Of a DNA stretch of 64,000 nt, positions 8,386-17,214 are shown one piece after another (the first letter of the stretch is position 1; each line of letters starts with the position of its first letter). Both the position numbers and the translations under genes were made by a program. Origin of the DNA: Sphingomonas sp. Leaf208 (GTDB taxonomy: Bacteria > Pseudomonadota > Alphaproteobacteria > Sphingomonadales > Sphingomonadaceae); NCBI RefSeq assembly GCF_001421415.1, contig NZ_LMKH01000001.1, forward strand, positions 696,106 to 760,105, written 5' to 3'. The notes under the pieces are model-generated. The model did no database searches and was not told the DNA's origin. It worked only from the letters and a program-made list of their open reading frames with translations.

Positions 8386-9209
8386 TGGGGGGGCGCGATC
8401 GTGATGGCGAGCGGCAGGGTATCCTGGCCGCGTTCTACGGTAATGGGGACGTTGCCGCCGCCCGCGAAATCCTTGGCGATGCGGTCGAGATCGCCGGGAC
8501 CGGAAACGGGACGCCCGCCGATCGAGGTGACGACGTCGCCGTCCTTGAGCCCTGCGGAGCGGAACGCGTTGCCCGAGCCTTGCGAGCGGACGGTGAGCCC
8601 GCTGATGCGGCCGCCGTCGATGCGGGGGATGAAGCCGATCTCGCTGCGCAACTGCGCGACGGGGATGCCGACGACGGGGGCAACAGCACCGGCCGCACCC
8701 GCCGGTGCCGCGCCTGGGACGACCGGCGTGACGGCGCCCGACTGATCGAGGAACAGGTCCTCGTCGGCACCGCCCCGGTCGATCGTGACGTGATCGAAGG
8801 CGACCGCTTTGAGACGCACGCCGGGCTGAATCTCATCGCCGACCGCGACGCTCTGCTGGACGCCGTCGGGACCGGCGATGATCGCGGAACTGCGGCCCAT
8901 CGCTTCATCCATCCGCGTGCCGAACAGGGTCAACTGGAGCGACGTGACGGTGGCGGGTGCGCCAGCCGCGCCACCGAGGCGGAAAAACGGATCGAAACCG
9001 CGCAGGATATCGGCGGGCGAGCCCACCACCATCGGCGCGGCCGGGCGCCAGTCGCCGAGCGGCGTGATCGGCGTCACGATCGTCCACGCCAGCCGCGCGC
9101 ACTGCACCGCCAGCCCGGCCAGCAGCGCGAGTTCGACAACACTATAGACATTCACGACCGGCATACGCCGCAAGATACGGCGCGCCCGCGCGTCCAGCTT
9201 CAATCGCAT
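8382..9209 (-). CDS. gspC: Type II secretion protein GspC with PDZ domain
   Basis: A 275-residue bitopic protein: one membrane segment at about residues 18-48, a periplasmic homology-region domain at about 85-160 (LQLTLFGTRMDE, VAVGDEIQPGV), an Ala/Pro/Val linker, and a C-terminal PDZ domain at about 200-275 (GLKDGDVVTSIGGRPV). GspC bridges the inner platform to the secretin N0 domain and influences which substrates are exported. It is the first gene of the operon; transcription should start in the 137-base gap to the divergent hydroxylase gene. I saw no clear -35/-10 pair there. Confidence 0.93.
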   Translation of the reverse strand: MRLKLDARARRILRRMPVVNVYSVVELALLAGLAVQCARLAWTIVTPITPLGDWRPAAPMVVGSPADILRGFDPFFRLGGAAGAPATVTSLQLTLFGTRMDEAMGRSSAIIAGPDGVQQSVAVGDEIQPGVRLKAVAFDHVTIDRGGADEDLFLDQSGAVTPVVPGAAPAGAAGAVAPVVGIPVAQLRSEIGFIPRIDGGRISGLTVRSQGSGNAFRSAGLKDGDVVTSIGGRPVSGPGDLDRIAKDFAGGGNVPITVERGQDTLPLAITIAPPQ

Positions 9210-9346
9210 CCGCGACCCACCCCAATTTCCCGCTCTCTTCGTCGCGTAGGCATGCCATGTTACAATTCCGCGTCAATGGCTTGCGCGTTGGTTGCTTCGA
9301 TTCTGATGGGGTAGCGCTTCGCGTCGGCGATGGGCAGAAGACGCTC

Positions 9347-10003
9347 ATGTCCGATCCTCTCCCGTCCAGCGGCTCCGGCCTGCCTCCCGAAGCGATCATC
9401 GCGCGGCTGTCCGTGCCTGGCGTGCAGCGCGTACCAAGCCCCAAGCTCGACCTGTTCGTGCGGCGCGACTTCCTGCCGCCGGACCTGTGCGCGACTCTGA
9501 TCGAGCGGATCGACGCGGTGCGACGGCCGTCGACGATCTCCGATTCGAACGGCGATGCGAACTATCGGACGAGCGAGACGGGCGATCTGTCGCCGCTCGA
9601 TCCGGTCGCGATCGAGGTCGAGCGCCGGATCGCGGCACTGACCGGACTCGACCCGGTGTACGGCGAACCGCTCCAGGGGCAGCGCTATGCGGTCGGGCAG
9701 GAGTTCAAGGGACACACCGATTATTTCGAGCCGAACGGCGTCGATTATCAACGCTATTGCGGGGTCGCGGGCAATCGGACGTGGACCGTCATGATCTACC
9801 TCAACCAGCCGGAAGCCGGCGGCGCGACGCGGTTCAAGGCGATCGACAAGATCGTCCAGCCGGAAACGGGCAAGCTGCTCGCTTGGAACAACCGGCGTGC
9901 GGATGGGAGCATGAACCCGGCGACGCTGCATCACGGGATGAAGGTGCGCGCGGGGGTCAAGTATGTGATCACCAAATGGTTTCGCGAGAAGCCCTGGGGT
10001 TAG
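9347..10003 (+). CDS. 2-oxoglutarate/Fe(II)-dependent prolyl 4-hydroxylase-like oxygenase
   Basis: A 218-residue soluble protein of the prolyl 4-hydroxylase alpha-subunit catalytic family. The iron triad is visible as HTD in FKGHTDYFEP and the distal His in TLHHGMKV, followed by the 2-oxoglutarate-binding Lys in GVKYVITKWFR; the fold motif WTVMIYLNQPEAGGATRF lies between. It probably hydroxylates a protein or peptide side chain; the substrate cannot be told from sequence. I start at ATG 9347 (MSDPLPSSG) because the 30 residues upstream are not oxygenase-like. It stands alone, divergent from gspC. Confidence 0.85.
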   Translation: MSDPLPSSGSGLPPEAIIARLSVPGVQRVPSPKLDLFVRRDFLPPDLCATLIERIDAVRRPSTISDSNGDANYRTSETGDLSPLDPVAIEVERRIAALTGLDPVYGEPLQGQRYAVGQEFKGHTDYFEPNGVDYQRYCGVAGNRTWTVMIYLNQPEAGGATRFKAIDKIVQPETGKLLAWNNRRADGSMNPATLHHGMKVRAGVKYVITKWFREKPWG

Positions 10004-10092
10004 GCTTGGTCTAGGACCATGATTGGTCCGGCGAGAACGGGCGGATTGGCGCAGCGGCGACTCCCGCAACTCAGCACCTAGCAATCTCAAAG

Positions 10093-10199
10093 CACCTCCC
10101 CGGCGAAGGCCGGGGTCCAGTTGGGCAACGTTGCTGACGGAGGACGGCGCTACGTTACACCGACCTTTCCAACTGGGCCCCGGCCTTCGCCGGGGAGGT
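10093..10199. repeat. Family A palindromic element, copy 1
   Basis: About 107 bases with inverted arms CCTCCCCGGCGAAGGCCGGG and CCCGGCCTTCGCCGGGGAGG. The centre is in reverse orientation relative to copies 2, 4 and 5. It lies between two convergent genes and may serve as a transcription stop or RNA-protecting hairpin on both strands. Confidence 0.85.
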
Positions 10200-10272
10200 T
10201 GCTCTTCTTGGGAGGTAGGTCGCTCCGACTGCGCTCCCCACTGGAGCGGAACCCGAACGACCGCCCCCTTCC

Positions 10273-13065
10273 TCAGAACGTCGTGCTGATCCCCAGCGTG
10301 AACACCTGACCCAGGTTATACCGGTTGATGTACACCTTGTTGCCGTTCTCGAACGTCTGGCCCTCGGTGAAGCGCGTCTTGGTGAGGTTGCGGGCCTCGG
10401 CCTTCACCTCGAACTTGGCGCCGCGCAGTTCGACACCCTGACGGGCGACGAGATCGAGGCGGATGCCGGGCTTTTCGATGATGTCGGGCAGAAAGCCCGT
10501 GCCGCCGAGGTTCGACGGGCCGCGGTTGGTTACGCGGTCGCTGGCGTAGTTGAACAACAACGTGATCTGCGACAGCCGCTTGGTATCCTCCAACCCGAGC
10601 TGGACGTTGACGAGGTGGTCCGACTGGCCGGTGAGCGGCGCGCCGTCGCGGAAGTTACCCGTGGCGGGCGCGAAGCCGGCCTGGCAGCCCGCGACCTTGG
10701 TCGTCTGGTCTACCACGTTCGGGACGCAGCTGCCGTCCACCGTGATCGACGACTGCGTATAGGTGTAGTTGGCGATGAACAGCAGGCGGCGCGTCGCGAA
10801 GAAATCGCTGCCGAGCGTGTCGAGCGGCACGTATTTCTGGAACTCGACCTCGCCGCCGTACAGCTTGGCCTTGGGCAGGTTGGTGAAGCCGGTCTGGAGA
10901 CGATCGTCGGCGCCGGTGTAGAAACCGACCTGCTCGATCGGCTTGTCGATCCGCTTGTAGAACGCGCCGAGCGTGAAGCGCTGGTCACGCGCGAAGAACC
11001 ACTCGTACCGCGCATCGAGATTGTAGAGCTTGGTATCCTGCAACAGCGGGTTACCGAAGAACAGGCGATCCGATTCGGGATCGCGGAACTGCTGTGGTGC
11101 AAGCTCGCGGAACTGCGGGCGCGAGATCGTCTTCGAGGCGCTGGCGCGAAGCTGCATGTCGGGCGCGAAGTTCCAGGTCAGCGTCGAGGCCGGCAGGAAA
11201 TAATCGTTCTTCAGACGCGTCGTGGTCGCACCGATCGGGGTAACCCGCTCGTCCGCCGTCTCGTAGCGCACGCCGATCGTCGCGCGGACGCCGTCGGTCG
11301 CCTCGGCCTCGGCCTGGACATAGCCCGCATGGATCCGCAGCGACGCATCATATTGATACGCACCGAGCGGGGTGTTGAACTGCAATTCGAGCGAGTTGAG
11401 CGGATCGTTGGTATCGATCGCCAGCAGGTAATCCGGACGGAGCAGATTGTACGGATAGCCCGGCGCCGTGCCACCACCGCGCGGCGTCTGGTAGTTGAAC
11501 TGGAGGCGCGACGACGTACGCTTCGTATCCGAGTAGAAATAGCCGGTCGACAGCGTCATCGGCCGATCGGTCGACAGCTTGTACGCCGCGTCCGCCTGCC
11601 CGCTGTAAAGGTCTTCCTTCAGTTCGCTGAAGATGATCGACGCGAACGGCGAGAAGCGCTGCGTCACCTGGTACGCGCCGTTGCACTGCGCGCCGCCGGT
11701 CCCGTTCGGATCCTGCACCGTGATCGGCTGGCCGGTCGTGGTGGTGTTCGAGCAGAGATAGTCGAACTGCCGCTCGTACGGCGCGTTACGCTTCGAATTG
11801 GCGTACGCTCCGCGGACATCGAGCGTCAGCGCATCGACGGGCTTGAACGCGCCGACCAGCTGGCTCTCGAACAGCTGGCGTTCGAACCAGTTGGTGTTCT
11901 GCTGGAAGCGCAGACCGCTCGAGTTGTTGTAGGTGGTCGCCGCCGACCCACGCGCCTGCTTCAGCGTGTCGTGGATGTAGACGTTGGTCAGCTTGATGCT
12001 GTTCTCGCCGAACTCGTAGCCTACGCCGATCAGCGCGTTGGCGACGATCCGGTTGTCGGTCAGCAGGGTCTGGAAATCGTTGCGGAGCAGCCCTTCGTTG
12101 GTGACCGAATCCTGCTGCGTGATGCTGCGTGTGCGGAAGGTGTTGCTCGCGCTGACCGACGCGATCACGCCAAGCCGGCCCGAACCGATGTCGAACACCG
12201 AGCCGCCGCTGATCTCGCCCGAGAAATTAGCGGGGAGCTGGTTGTTGCGCTGGAGCAGCGAGGTCGAGGCGTTGCTGAGCGTCGCGGCCTGCGCGGCCGA
12301 GATGTTGCCGGTGCCGCTCGGCGCGTTCTTGATGAAGCTCGGCACTTTCCGCGTGCCGTCGTCGAAGCCGATCCAGTCGGCATCGCCACCGTAATAGGTG
12401 TAGCCGAGTTCGCTGGTGGTCGCGGTGTCGGCCGAGACCGAGCCGCCGAACGATAGGAAGTTCTTGTCCGGGATCGCCTTGGTCGTGAGGTTGATCACGC
12501 CGCCGCCGAATTCACCGGGATAGTTCACCGAATAGGTCTTCTGGACCAGCGCAGAACCGACGATCGTGGTCGGGAAGATGTCGAGCGGGACCGAACGACG
12601 CAGCGGCTCGGGGCTCGGCAATGGCGAGCCATTCAGCAGCGACGACGAGTAGCGATCGCCGAGACCGCGGACATAGACGAAGCCATTGCCGACGATGCTG
12701 AGACCGGTAACGCGCGACAGCGCGCCGGCGATGTCGCCTTCGCCAGTGCGTGCGATGTCTTCGGTCGACAGGATCGAGACGACCTGCGGGGTCGCGCGGA
12801 CGAAATTCGGGATGTTGCGGCCAACGACGACGATGTCCTCGCCGCCATTGGGATCATAGCCCGGCGTCGACACTTCGGCCTCTGCTCCGGCTGCTTGTGG
12901 CGCAGACACGTCCACCGGCGTCGAGGTCGGACCGGTCTGCGTCGTCGAGGCGGGTGGCGAGGCGGCTGGAGCGGGTGCAGCGCCGCCGGTCTGGGCGAGC
13001 ACCGCGGGCGCGACCAGCTGCGAGGTCAGGAGAAGTAAGGTGGCATAGCCGAAGCGCGTTTGCAT
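10273..13065 (-). CDS. TonB-dependent outer-membrane receptor, second gene of a putative Pho-controlled pair
   Basis: A 930-residue receptor. Signal peptide at residues 1-24 (cut after PAVLA), a Pro/Ala/Thr/Gly-rich linker to about residue 72, a TonB-box-like EDIVVVGRNI, a plug domain (VRGLGDRYSSSLLNG, PGEFGGGVINL) to about residue 215, and a 22-strand barrel ending in an aromatic residue (LGISTTF). It imports a bound substrate across the outer membrane using energy from TonB. It follows the lipoprotein gene on the same strand with a 108-base gap holding a perfect hairpin, so the two are probably one transcript. The substrate is not shown by sequence; the upstream array points to phosphorus compounds. 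Confidence 0.92.
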   Translation of the reverse strand: MQTRFGYATLLLLTSQLVAPAVLAQTGGAAPAPAASPPASTTQTGPTSTPVDVSAPQAAGAEAEVSTPGYDPNGGEDIVVVGRNIPNFVRATPQVVSILSTEDIARTGEGDIAGALSRVTGLSIVGNGFVYVRGLGDRYSSSLLNGSPLPSPEPLRRSVPLDIFPTTIVGSALVQKTYSVNYPGEFGGGVINLTTKAIPDKNFLSFGGSVSADTATTSELGYTYYGGDADWIGFDDGTRKVPSFIKNAPSGTGNISAAQAATLSNASTSLLQRNNQLPANFSGEISGGSVFDIGSGRLGVIASVSASNTFRTRSITQQDSVTNEGLLRNDFQTLLTDNRIVANALIGVGYEFGENSIKLTNVYIHDTLKQARGSAATTYNNSSGLRFQQNTNWFERQLFESQLVGAFKPVDALTLDVRGAYANSKRNAPYERQFDYLCSNTTTTGQPITVQDPNGTGGAQCNGAYQVTQRFSPFASIIFSELKEDLYSGQADAAYKLSTDRPMTLSTGYFYSDTKRTSSRLQFNYQTPRGGGTAPGYPYNLLRPDYLLAIDTNDPLNSLELQFNTPLGAYQYDASLRIHAGYVQAEAEATDGVRATIGVRYETADERVTPIGATTTRLKNDYFLPASTLTWNFAPDMQLRASASKTISRPQFRELAPQQFRDPESDRLFFGNPLLQDTKLYNLDARYEWFFARDQRFTLGAFYKRIDKPIEQVGFYTGADDRLQTGFTNLPKAKLYGGEVEFQKYVPLDTLGSDFFATRRLLFIANYTYTQSSITVDGSCVPNVVDQTTKVAGCQAGFAPATGNFRDGAPLTGQSDHLVNVQLGLEDTKRLSQITLLFNYASDRVTNRGPSNLGGTGFLPDIIEKPGIRLDLVARQGVELRGAKFEVKAEARNLTKTRFTEGQTFENGNKVYINRYNLGQVFTLGISTTF

Positions 13066-13099
13066 GGCCGAATATCCAGATCAGGGGGTCTATGGGCGA

Positions 13100-13132
13100 A
13101 TGCCGGGGTGGTCTTTGGAACCACCCCGGCAT
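13100..13132 (-). terminator. Perfect 13-bp hairpin between lipoprotein and receptor genes
   Basis: ATGCCGGGGTGGT and ACCACCCCGGCAT are exact complements around a 7-base loop. There is no T-run after it on the minus strand, so it may be a partial terminator or an RNA-stability hairpin that sets the ratio of lipoprotein to receptor. Confidence 0.6.
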
Positions 13133-13173
13133 CGCTGCTCACATCATCGACTGCGGAGAGCCGACCGGAAGCG

Positions 13174-14802
13174 TTACCGGCCGTTGCAGTTGAAGTAGAC
13201 CGAGGTGAAGATCGGCGGGCCCTGGTCCTGTTTCGAGGCATCGGCCGCGCGGATCGTCGAGCGATCGGCCTGGCTGGTTTCCTGCGCGATCAGGTTGAGA
13301 CAGGCGACGGTCGCCGGCGACTTCACGATGCCGTTGATGAAGCGCATGTCCGAACCACCACGCTGGCGGATCGCTGCCGGCGCAAGCGCGGTCTGCACGA
13401 ACGTGAAGTTCGAATACTGACCGAAGGTACGGGGCAGCAGGTCCTCGGCACCGTTCGAGTCGATCTCGGTCGAGAATGAGTCGGCGGTCGCACCCAGCAG
13501 GCGCTGTGCGGCGATGATGAACTGCATGAAGCCGCGATAGCCGTTGTCGATATCGTAGCCGTCGTCGTCTGCGCCGGTGACCGCGAAATACTTGATGTTC
13601 GTGGTGCCGCCGAAGATCTCGATGCCGTCATCGGCCGAGTTGTGGCTCTGGACGTGATCGATCGTCGTGCCCGAACCGGTACCGCCGAGCGTCAGGCCCT
13701 GAAGCTCGTTGCCGTCGCTGATCGCGATGCCGCTGTAGCGGATCTGGACATACTGCATCGTGCCGCTGTTGTCGGCTGCCGTCGGGCCACCGTAGAAGCG
13801 CCCGGTGACGCCTTCGATCGCCTGCTGGCAGGTCGTGCTCGTGCCGCCGGCGTTGTTCGGGCCGGTTCCGGTGGCGCAGACCGCGACGGGTGCGCGACCG
13901 AGCAGGATGATCCCGCCCCACTGGCCCTGCGTCGCATCGCTGACGCCGTTGGCGGTCAGGTTCTGCTGCGACGTGAAGATGATCGGTGCATCGCGCGTAC
14001 CGACGGCGCTGATCTTCGACCCGCGATTGACGAGCAGGAGATCGGCGGTGACTTCGGTCGAGTCCGCGGCGACGACGACGCCCGGTGCGATCGTCAGCGT
14101 CACGCCGGTATCGGCACCGGTCGTGCCGACATCGGCGCCGACTTCGGTCTGGCCGCGCAGGCGGTAGAACACGCCGGCGATCTTCGGCAGCGTCAGGCTG
14201 GACGTGATGTTGGTCGGCAGGCGGCAGGCGCGGAACGTCTGGACCAGGCCGTCATCGATCGTGCCGGTCGGGCACGCTGCGGCCGAACCGCCAGCGCCGA
14301 CGGCAGGAACCGCGGTGCAGCGCGCGGTCGTGCTGCCGCCGAACTCGGCCGACGTGGAGGCGCAGGTCCAGCCCTGGAACGCGGTGTCGGTCGGGCCGTT
14401 GAGCGCGCCGACGAAGTTGGTGCTGGCGAAGAACGGGTTGATCGACGACGGGTCGGTCGCGGTCGTGGCGGACGTCGCGGCGGTCGGGTACACGCCGGTC
14501 AGGACGTTGGTGCCGCTGACGTTGTTGTTGGTGCCGGCGTTGACGATCGCAAGCTGCTCATCGGCGCTGATCGTGATCGTGCCGTCCGAGCGGCCGCCCG
14601 AGGTCGAGGCGAACTGCGCTGCCGTGATCGCCGACGGGGTTGGCGTCGGGGTGGACGGCGTCGGGGTCGGCGTAGCTGGCGGGGTGATGATCACCGTGCC
14701 TGCGCCCGGCGAAGCGACGTCGTCGGCACCGCCGCAAGCGGTGAGTGCGAGGCAGGCCGTGCCGGTCAGCAGGATCGTGCCGAGGCGAGTAAAGCTGGTC
14801 AT
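13174..14802 (-). CDS. Large surface-type lipoprotein with beta-helix-like repeats
   Basis: A 542-residue protein with a lipoprotein signal (lipobox ALTACGG, acylated Cys at about residue 23), then a Pro/Thr spacer (about residues 40-58) and a long beta-rich domain. The second half has motifs of parallel beta-helix proteins: DAPIIFTS, QGQWGGIILLGRAPV, MQYVQIRYSGIAISDGN, HNSADDGIEIFGG and DDDGYDIDNGYRG, rich in Asp and Gly and so possibly calcium-binding. Cysteines are spread through the domain. It is the first gene of a pair with the tonB-dependent receptor and lies just downstream of a Pho-box-like array. I do not know a tested function; a substrate-binding partner of the receptor is an inference from the pairing. 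Confidence 0.8.
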   Translation of the reverse strand: MTSFTRLGTILLTGTACLALTACGGADDVASPGAGTVIITPPATPTPTPSTPTPTPSAITAAQFASTSGGRSDGTITISADEQLAIVNAGTNNNVSGTNVLTGVYPTAATSATTATDPSSINPFFASTNFVGALNGPTDTAFQGWTCASTSAEFGGSTTARCTAVPAVGAGGSAAACPTGTIDDGLVQTFRACRLPTNITSSLTLPKIAGVFYRLRGQTEVGADVGTTGADTGVTLTIAPGVVVAADSTEVTADLLLVNRGSKISAVGTRDAPIIFTSQQNLTANGVSDATQGQWGGIILLGRAPVAVCATGTGPNNAGGTSTTCQQAIEGVTGRFYGGPTAADNSGTMQYVQIRYSGIAISDGNELQGLTLGGTGSGTTIDHVQSHNSADDGIEIFGGTTNIKYFAVTGADDDGYDIDNGYRGFMQFIIAAQRLLGATADSFSTEIDSNGAEDLLPRTFGQYSNFTFVQTALAPAAIRQRGGSDMRFINGIVKSPATVACLNLIAQETSQADRSTIRAADASKQDQGPPIFTSVYFNCNGR

Positions 14803-14886
14803 GCGAAGGACTCCCGAGTCGTACCGTTGATTGTTCGGATCGACCCAGGCTCCCCCCTGCCGACCGTGACATGGCGGTTAGGCTGG

Positions 14887-14952
14887 CCAGATGACGCCGC
14901 GATGCGATTTCGATGACGCTTGCATGACTATGATATGACGGTTCGATGACTG
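14887..14952 (-). promoter_or_regulatory. Tandem Pho-box-like array, six 11-bp units
   Basis: Read on the minus strand the region is six consecutive 11-base units: CAGTCATCGAA, CCGTCATATCA, TAGTCATGCAA, GCGTCATCGAA, ATCGCATCGCG, GCGTCATCTGG. Five keep GTCAT at the same position. The E. coli PhoB site is built of CTGTCAT units repeated every 11 bp in the direction of transcription, which matches spacing, core and orientation. It ends 85 bases before the lipoprotein start codon. Confidence 0.75.
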
Positions 14953-15111
14953 TCGATTGGGGCGCCGCTGGCGTTCGGGGTTGAAAACCGCGCTATCGAA
15001 CACATCTCTTCCGATCCGGCGCGCGATGATTTACAGGCGCTGCTAGAGTCACTGCCCACGCATTCCTGCGTGCGGACGGTCAGACCGATATTACAGGATT
15101 ATCTCACGACA

Positions 15112-15447
15112 ATGGCCTCTTTCAAGGACCCCAGCTTCCAGGACCGTACGAGCAGCGCAGCCGCCGCCAAGCAGAAGGCGCTCGAAGCGCTGCGCGCCAA
15201 GCCGCCGATCGACGAAGCCGTCGTAGCCGAGCGCCTTGCCGCGCGCGAGGCCAAGGAATTGGCCGAGCGCGAGAAGCGCGCTGCGAAGCGTGCTGCAGAG
15301 GATGAGGCCAAGGCTGTGAAGAAGGCTGAGGCCGAGGCTGCTGCTGCCAAGAAGCGCGAGGCTGAGGCTAAGGTCGAATTGACCGACGCCGAGAAGAAGG
15401 CGATTCGTGACGCTAAGTATGCGGCGCGGAAGAACAAGAAGAAGTGA
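15112..15447 (+). CDS. Small Lys/Ala/Glu-rich cytosolic protein (DUF6481-like)
   Basis: A 111-residue, highly charged protein beginning MASFKDPSFQDRTSSAAAAK and consisting mostly of long Ala/Glu/Lys/Arg helices, ending in a run of lysines. It resembles small conserved sphingomonad proteins grouped as DUF6481; that assignment is from memory of the family start (short segment with DP.F.DR) and should be treated as tentative. No signal peptide, membrane segment or catalytic motif is visible. The ATG at 15112 is used because the 14 residues upstream are unlike the rest. It is divergent from the Pho-box-like array. Confidence 0.7.
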   Translation: MASFKDPSFQDRTSSAAAAKQKALEALRAKPPIDEAVVAERLAAREAKELAEREKRAAKRAAEDEAKAVKKAEAEAAAAKKREAEAKVELTDAEKKAIRDAKYAARKNKKK

Positions 15448-15522
15448 TTTTGGGCGGTCGTTTGGCCACCCATTTTTGATTTGCCCATTACCCGCTTGAA
15501 GCAACCGTCTCCAAAAAGACCG

Positions 15523-15628
15523 CCACCCCGGCGAAGGCCGGGGCCCAGTTGGCAAGGTCGAGGTAACGAAGCGCAGTCTACCGTTGGCAACGTCCCCCAG
15601 CTGGGCCCCGGCCTTCGCCGGGGTGGTG
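15523..15628. repeat. Family A palindromic element, copy 2
   Basis: Arms CCACCCCGGCGAAGGCCGGG and CCCGGCCTTCGCCGGGGTGG; centre contains GGTCGAGGTAACGAAGC and GGCAACGTCCCC. Lies between convergent genes (15112 gene and the efflux operon). Confidence 0.85.
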
Positions 15629-15661
15629 GCTAAGGAATGGACGAACCCCACCAACTAACTT

Positions 15662-15714
15662 GTTCTCCCGCGAAGGCGGGAGCCCAGTCTGGGCTCCCGC
15701 CTTCGCGGGAGAAC
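15662..15714. repeat. Family B palindromic element, compact perfect copy
   Basis: The two family B arms (GTTCTCCCGCGAAGGCGGGA... and ...TCCCGCCTTCGCGGGAGAAC) abut with a single central base, forming a perfect 26-bp inverted repeat. Other copies have about 25-45 bases between the arms. With the family A copy just upstream it fills the 303-base gap 15448-15750; nothing else is evident there. Confidence 0.8.
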
Positions 15715-15750
15715 AACTAAGTGTGAGTAACAGAAGGGTTGAAGCGGCCC

Positions 15751-17214
15751 CTACTCCGCCTGCTCCCAACCACCACCCAGCGCCTTGAACAGCGCCACCG
15801 TCAGCTGCCGCAACTGCGCGTCGCTCGACACCAGCTGTTCGCGCGCTGTCAGCACGTCCGTCTCCGCATTCAGCAGCGTCGTCTGCGCCACGAAGCCGGT
15901 CCGGTACTGCGACTCCGCCGCCTTCGCGCTGCTCTGCGCATCGACCACCGCGCGCTGCAAAGCCGCGTTCCGCCGCCGCTCGGCAGCAATCTGCGCGAGC
16001 GGATCCTCGACGTCGCGCAACGCCTGCAACACCGTCGAGCGATAGCGCAGATACGCCTGCTCGCGGTCTTCCTCGCGCGACTTCACGGTCGACTTGCGCC
16101 GGCCCCAGTCGAGCAACGGGAACTGCGCAGCGCCCGATGCGGTCAGCTGGAGGCTGTCACCCGAAAACAGATTGCCCAAAGCGGTCGAGATCAGCTGACT
16201 CATGCCGGTGAGGCTGAACTTCGGATACATATCCGCCACCGCAACGCCGATATCCGCAGTCGAAGCCGCCAGATCGCGTTCGGCTGCGCGGATGTCGGGG
16301 CGACGACGCAACAGCTCCGACGGCAATCCCGCCGGGATCGTTGGCACACCGAGCGGTGCGACCGACGGCGCCGCGAGTTCGGCCATCAGCGTCGCGGGCG
16401 GCTCGCCGAGCAGGATCGCCAGCGCGTGCATGCGGACGTCGACATCGGCGCGGACCGGCTCGGCTCGCGCTTCGGTCGAGGTGATCGACGCGCGCTGACG
16501 CGTGACGTCGATCGGCGGGACGAGGCCGACCTTGGCCGTGTTGCCCGCGATCTCGAGCGCCCGACGCTGGCGGACGATCTCGCCCTCGATCGTCGCGATC
16601 TGCGCCTGGTCGAGCCGCAACGCGAAATAGGCCTGCGCGACTTCCGCGGCCAAAGTCACTGCTGCGTCGCGCTTCGACCAGACCGCCGCTTCGGTCCGCG
16701 CCCGCGCGCCTTCGGTGCTGCGCCGGACTCCACCGAACAGGTCGAGCTCCCAGCTTGCATCGAAGCCGACCGAGTAGGTCGTGATCCCGCTGCCGGGGAG
16801 CGCGATGCCGCCGGTCGAGCCGGTGCCCCCTGCCCCCGTGCCGCCGCTGAACGCGCGTGCGATCGACGAGAGGCCGGCATTCTTGCTGAACTCGATATGG
16901 CTTGGGCTGGCGCTGGCGTTGACGCTCGGCAACCCTTGCGAGCGTGCGACGATCTCCTGCAACCGCGCCTGGCGCACGCGCGAGGCGGCGATCGCGATGT
17001 CAGGATTGCCCTTCAGCGCGCGCTCGACCAGCCCGTCGAGTTGCGGATCGCCGAATACCGACCACCAGCGGGCCAGGTCAACCGAAGTACCGACGCTAGC
17101 CTGCGGACCGACGAACGCCGGCGGTACCGCCATTTCGGGGGCGACGTAATTCGGGCCGACGGTGCACCCCGCGAGCAGGGTCGCAACCGCAACCACCATG
17201 AACCGCGCACGCAT
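15751..17214 (-). CDS. NodT-family outer-membrane efflux lipoprotein
   Basis: A 487-residue outer-membrane factor of the TolC/NodT type. Lipoprotein signal with lipobox LLAGC (Cys at about residue 17), followed by TVGPNYVAPE, the characteristic start of the family. Two OEP repeats with long Ala-rich coiled helices follow (for example RVRQARLQEIVARSQ and YLRYRSTVLQALRDVEDPL). It forms the exit duct for the EmrAB-type pump encoded upstream. The true start is the ATG at 17214, which overlaps the last base of the emrB stop region (TGATG); the upstream TTG is not needed. Confidence 0.9.
   Translation of the reverse strand: MRARFMVVAVATLLAGCTVGPNYVAPEMAVPPAFVGPQASVGTSVDLARWWSVFGDPQLDGLVERALKGNPDIAIAASRVRQARLQEIVARSQGLPSVNASASPSHIEFSKNAGLSSIARAFSGGTGAGGTGSTGGIALPGSGITTYSVGFDASWELDLFGGVRRSTEGARARTEAAVWSKRDAAVTLAAEVAQAYFALRLDQAQIATIEGEIVRQRRALEIAGNTAKVGLVPPIDVTRQRASITSTEARAEPVRADVDVRMHALAILLGEPPATLMAELAAPSVAPLGVPTIPAGLPSELLRRRPDIRAAERDLAASTADIGVAVADMYPKFSLTGMSQLISTALGNLFSGDSLQLTASGAAQFPLLDWGRRKSTVKSREEDREQAYLRYRSTVLQALRDVEDPLAQIAAERRRNAALQRAVVDAQSSAKAAESQYRTGFVAQTTLLNAETDVLTAREQLVSSDAQLRQLTVALFKALGGGWEQAE

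Noticed and set aside
9210..9346. Pho-box-like sites before gspC, to link the secretion operon directly to phosphate control
   Set aside because: No GTCAT units with 11-bp spacing occur on either strand in this gap, so any link is by proximity only.
10615..12456. A 613-codon frame antisense to the first TonB receptor
   Set aside because: Arg/Val/Glu-rich shadow of the receptor's third-position GC bias; no recognisable motif and no upstream signal.
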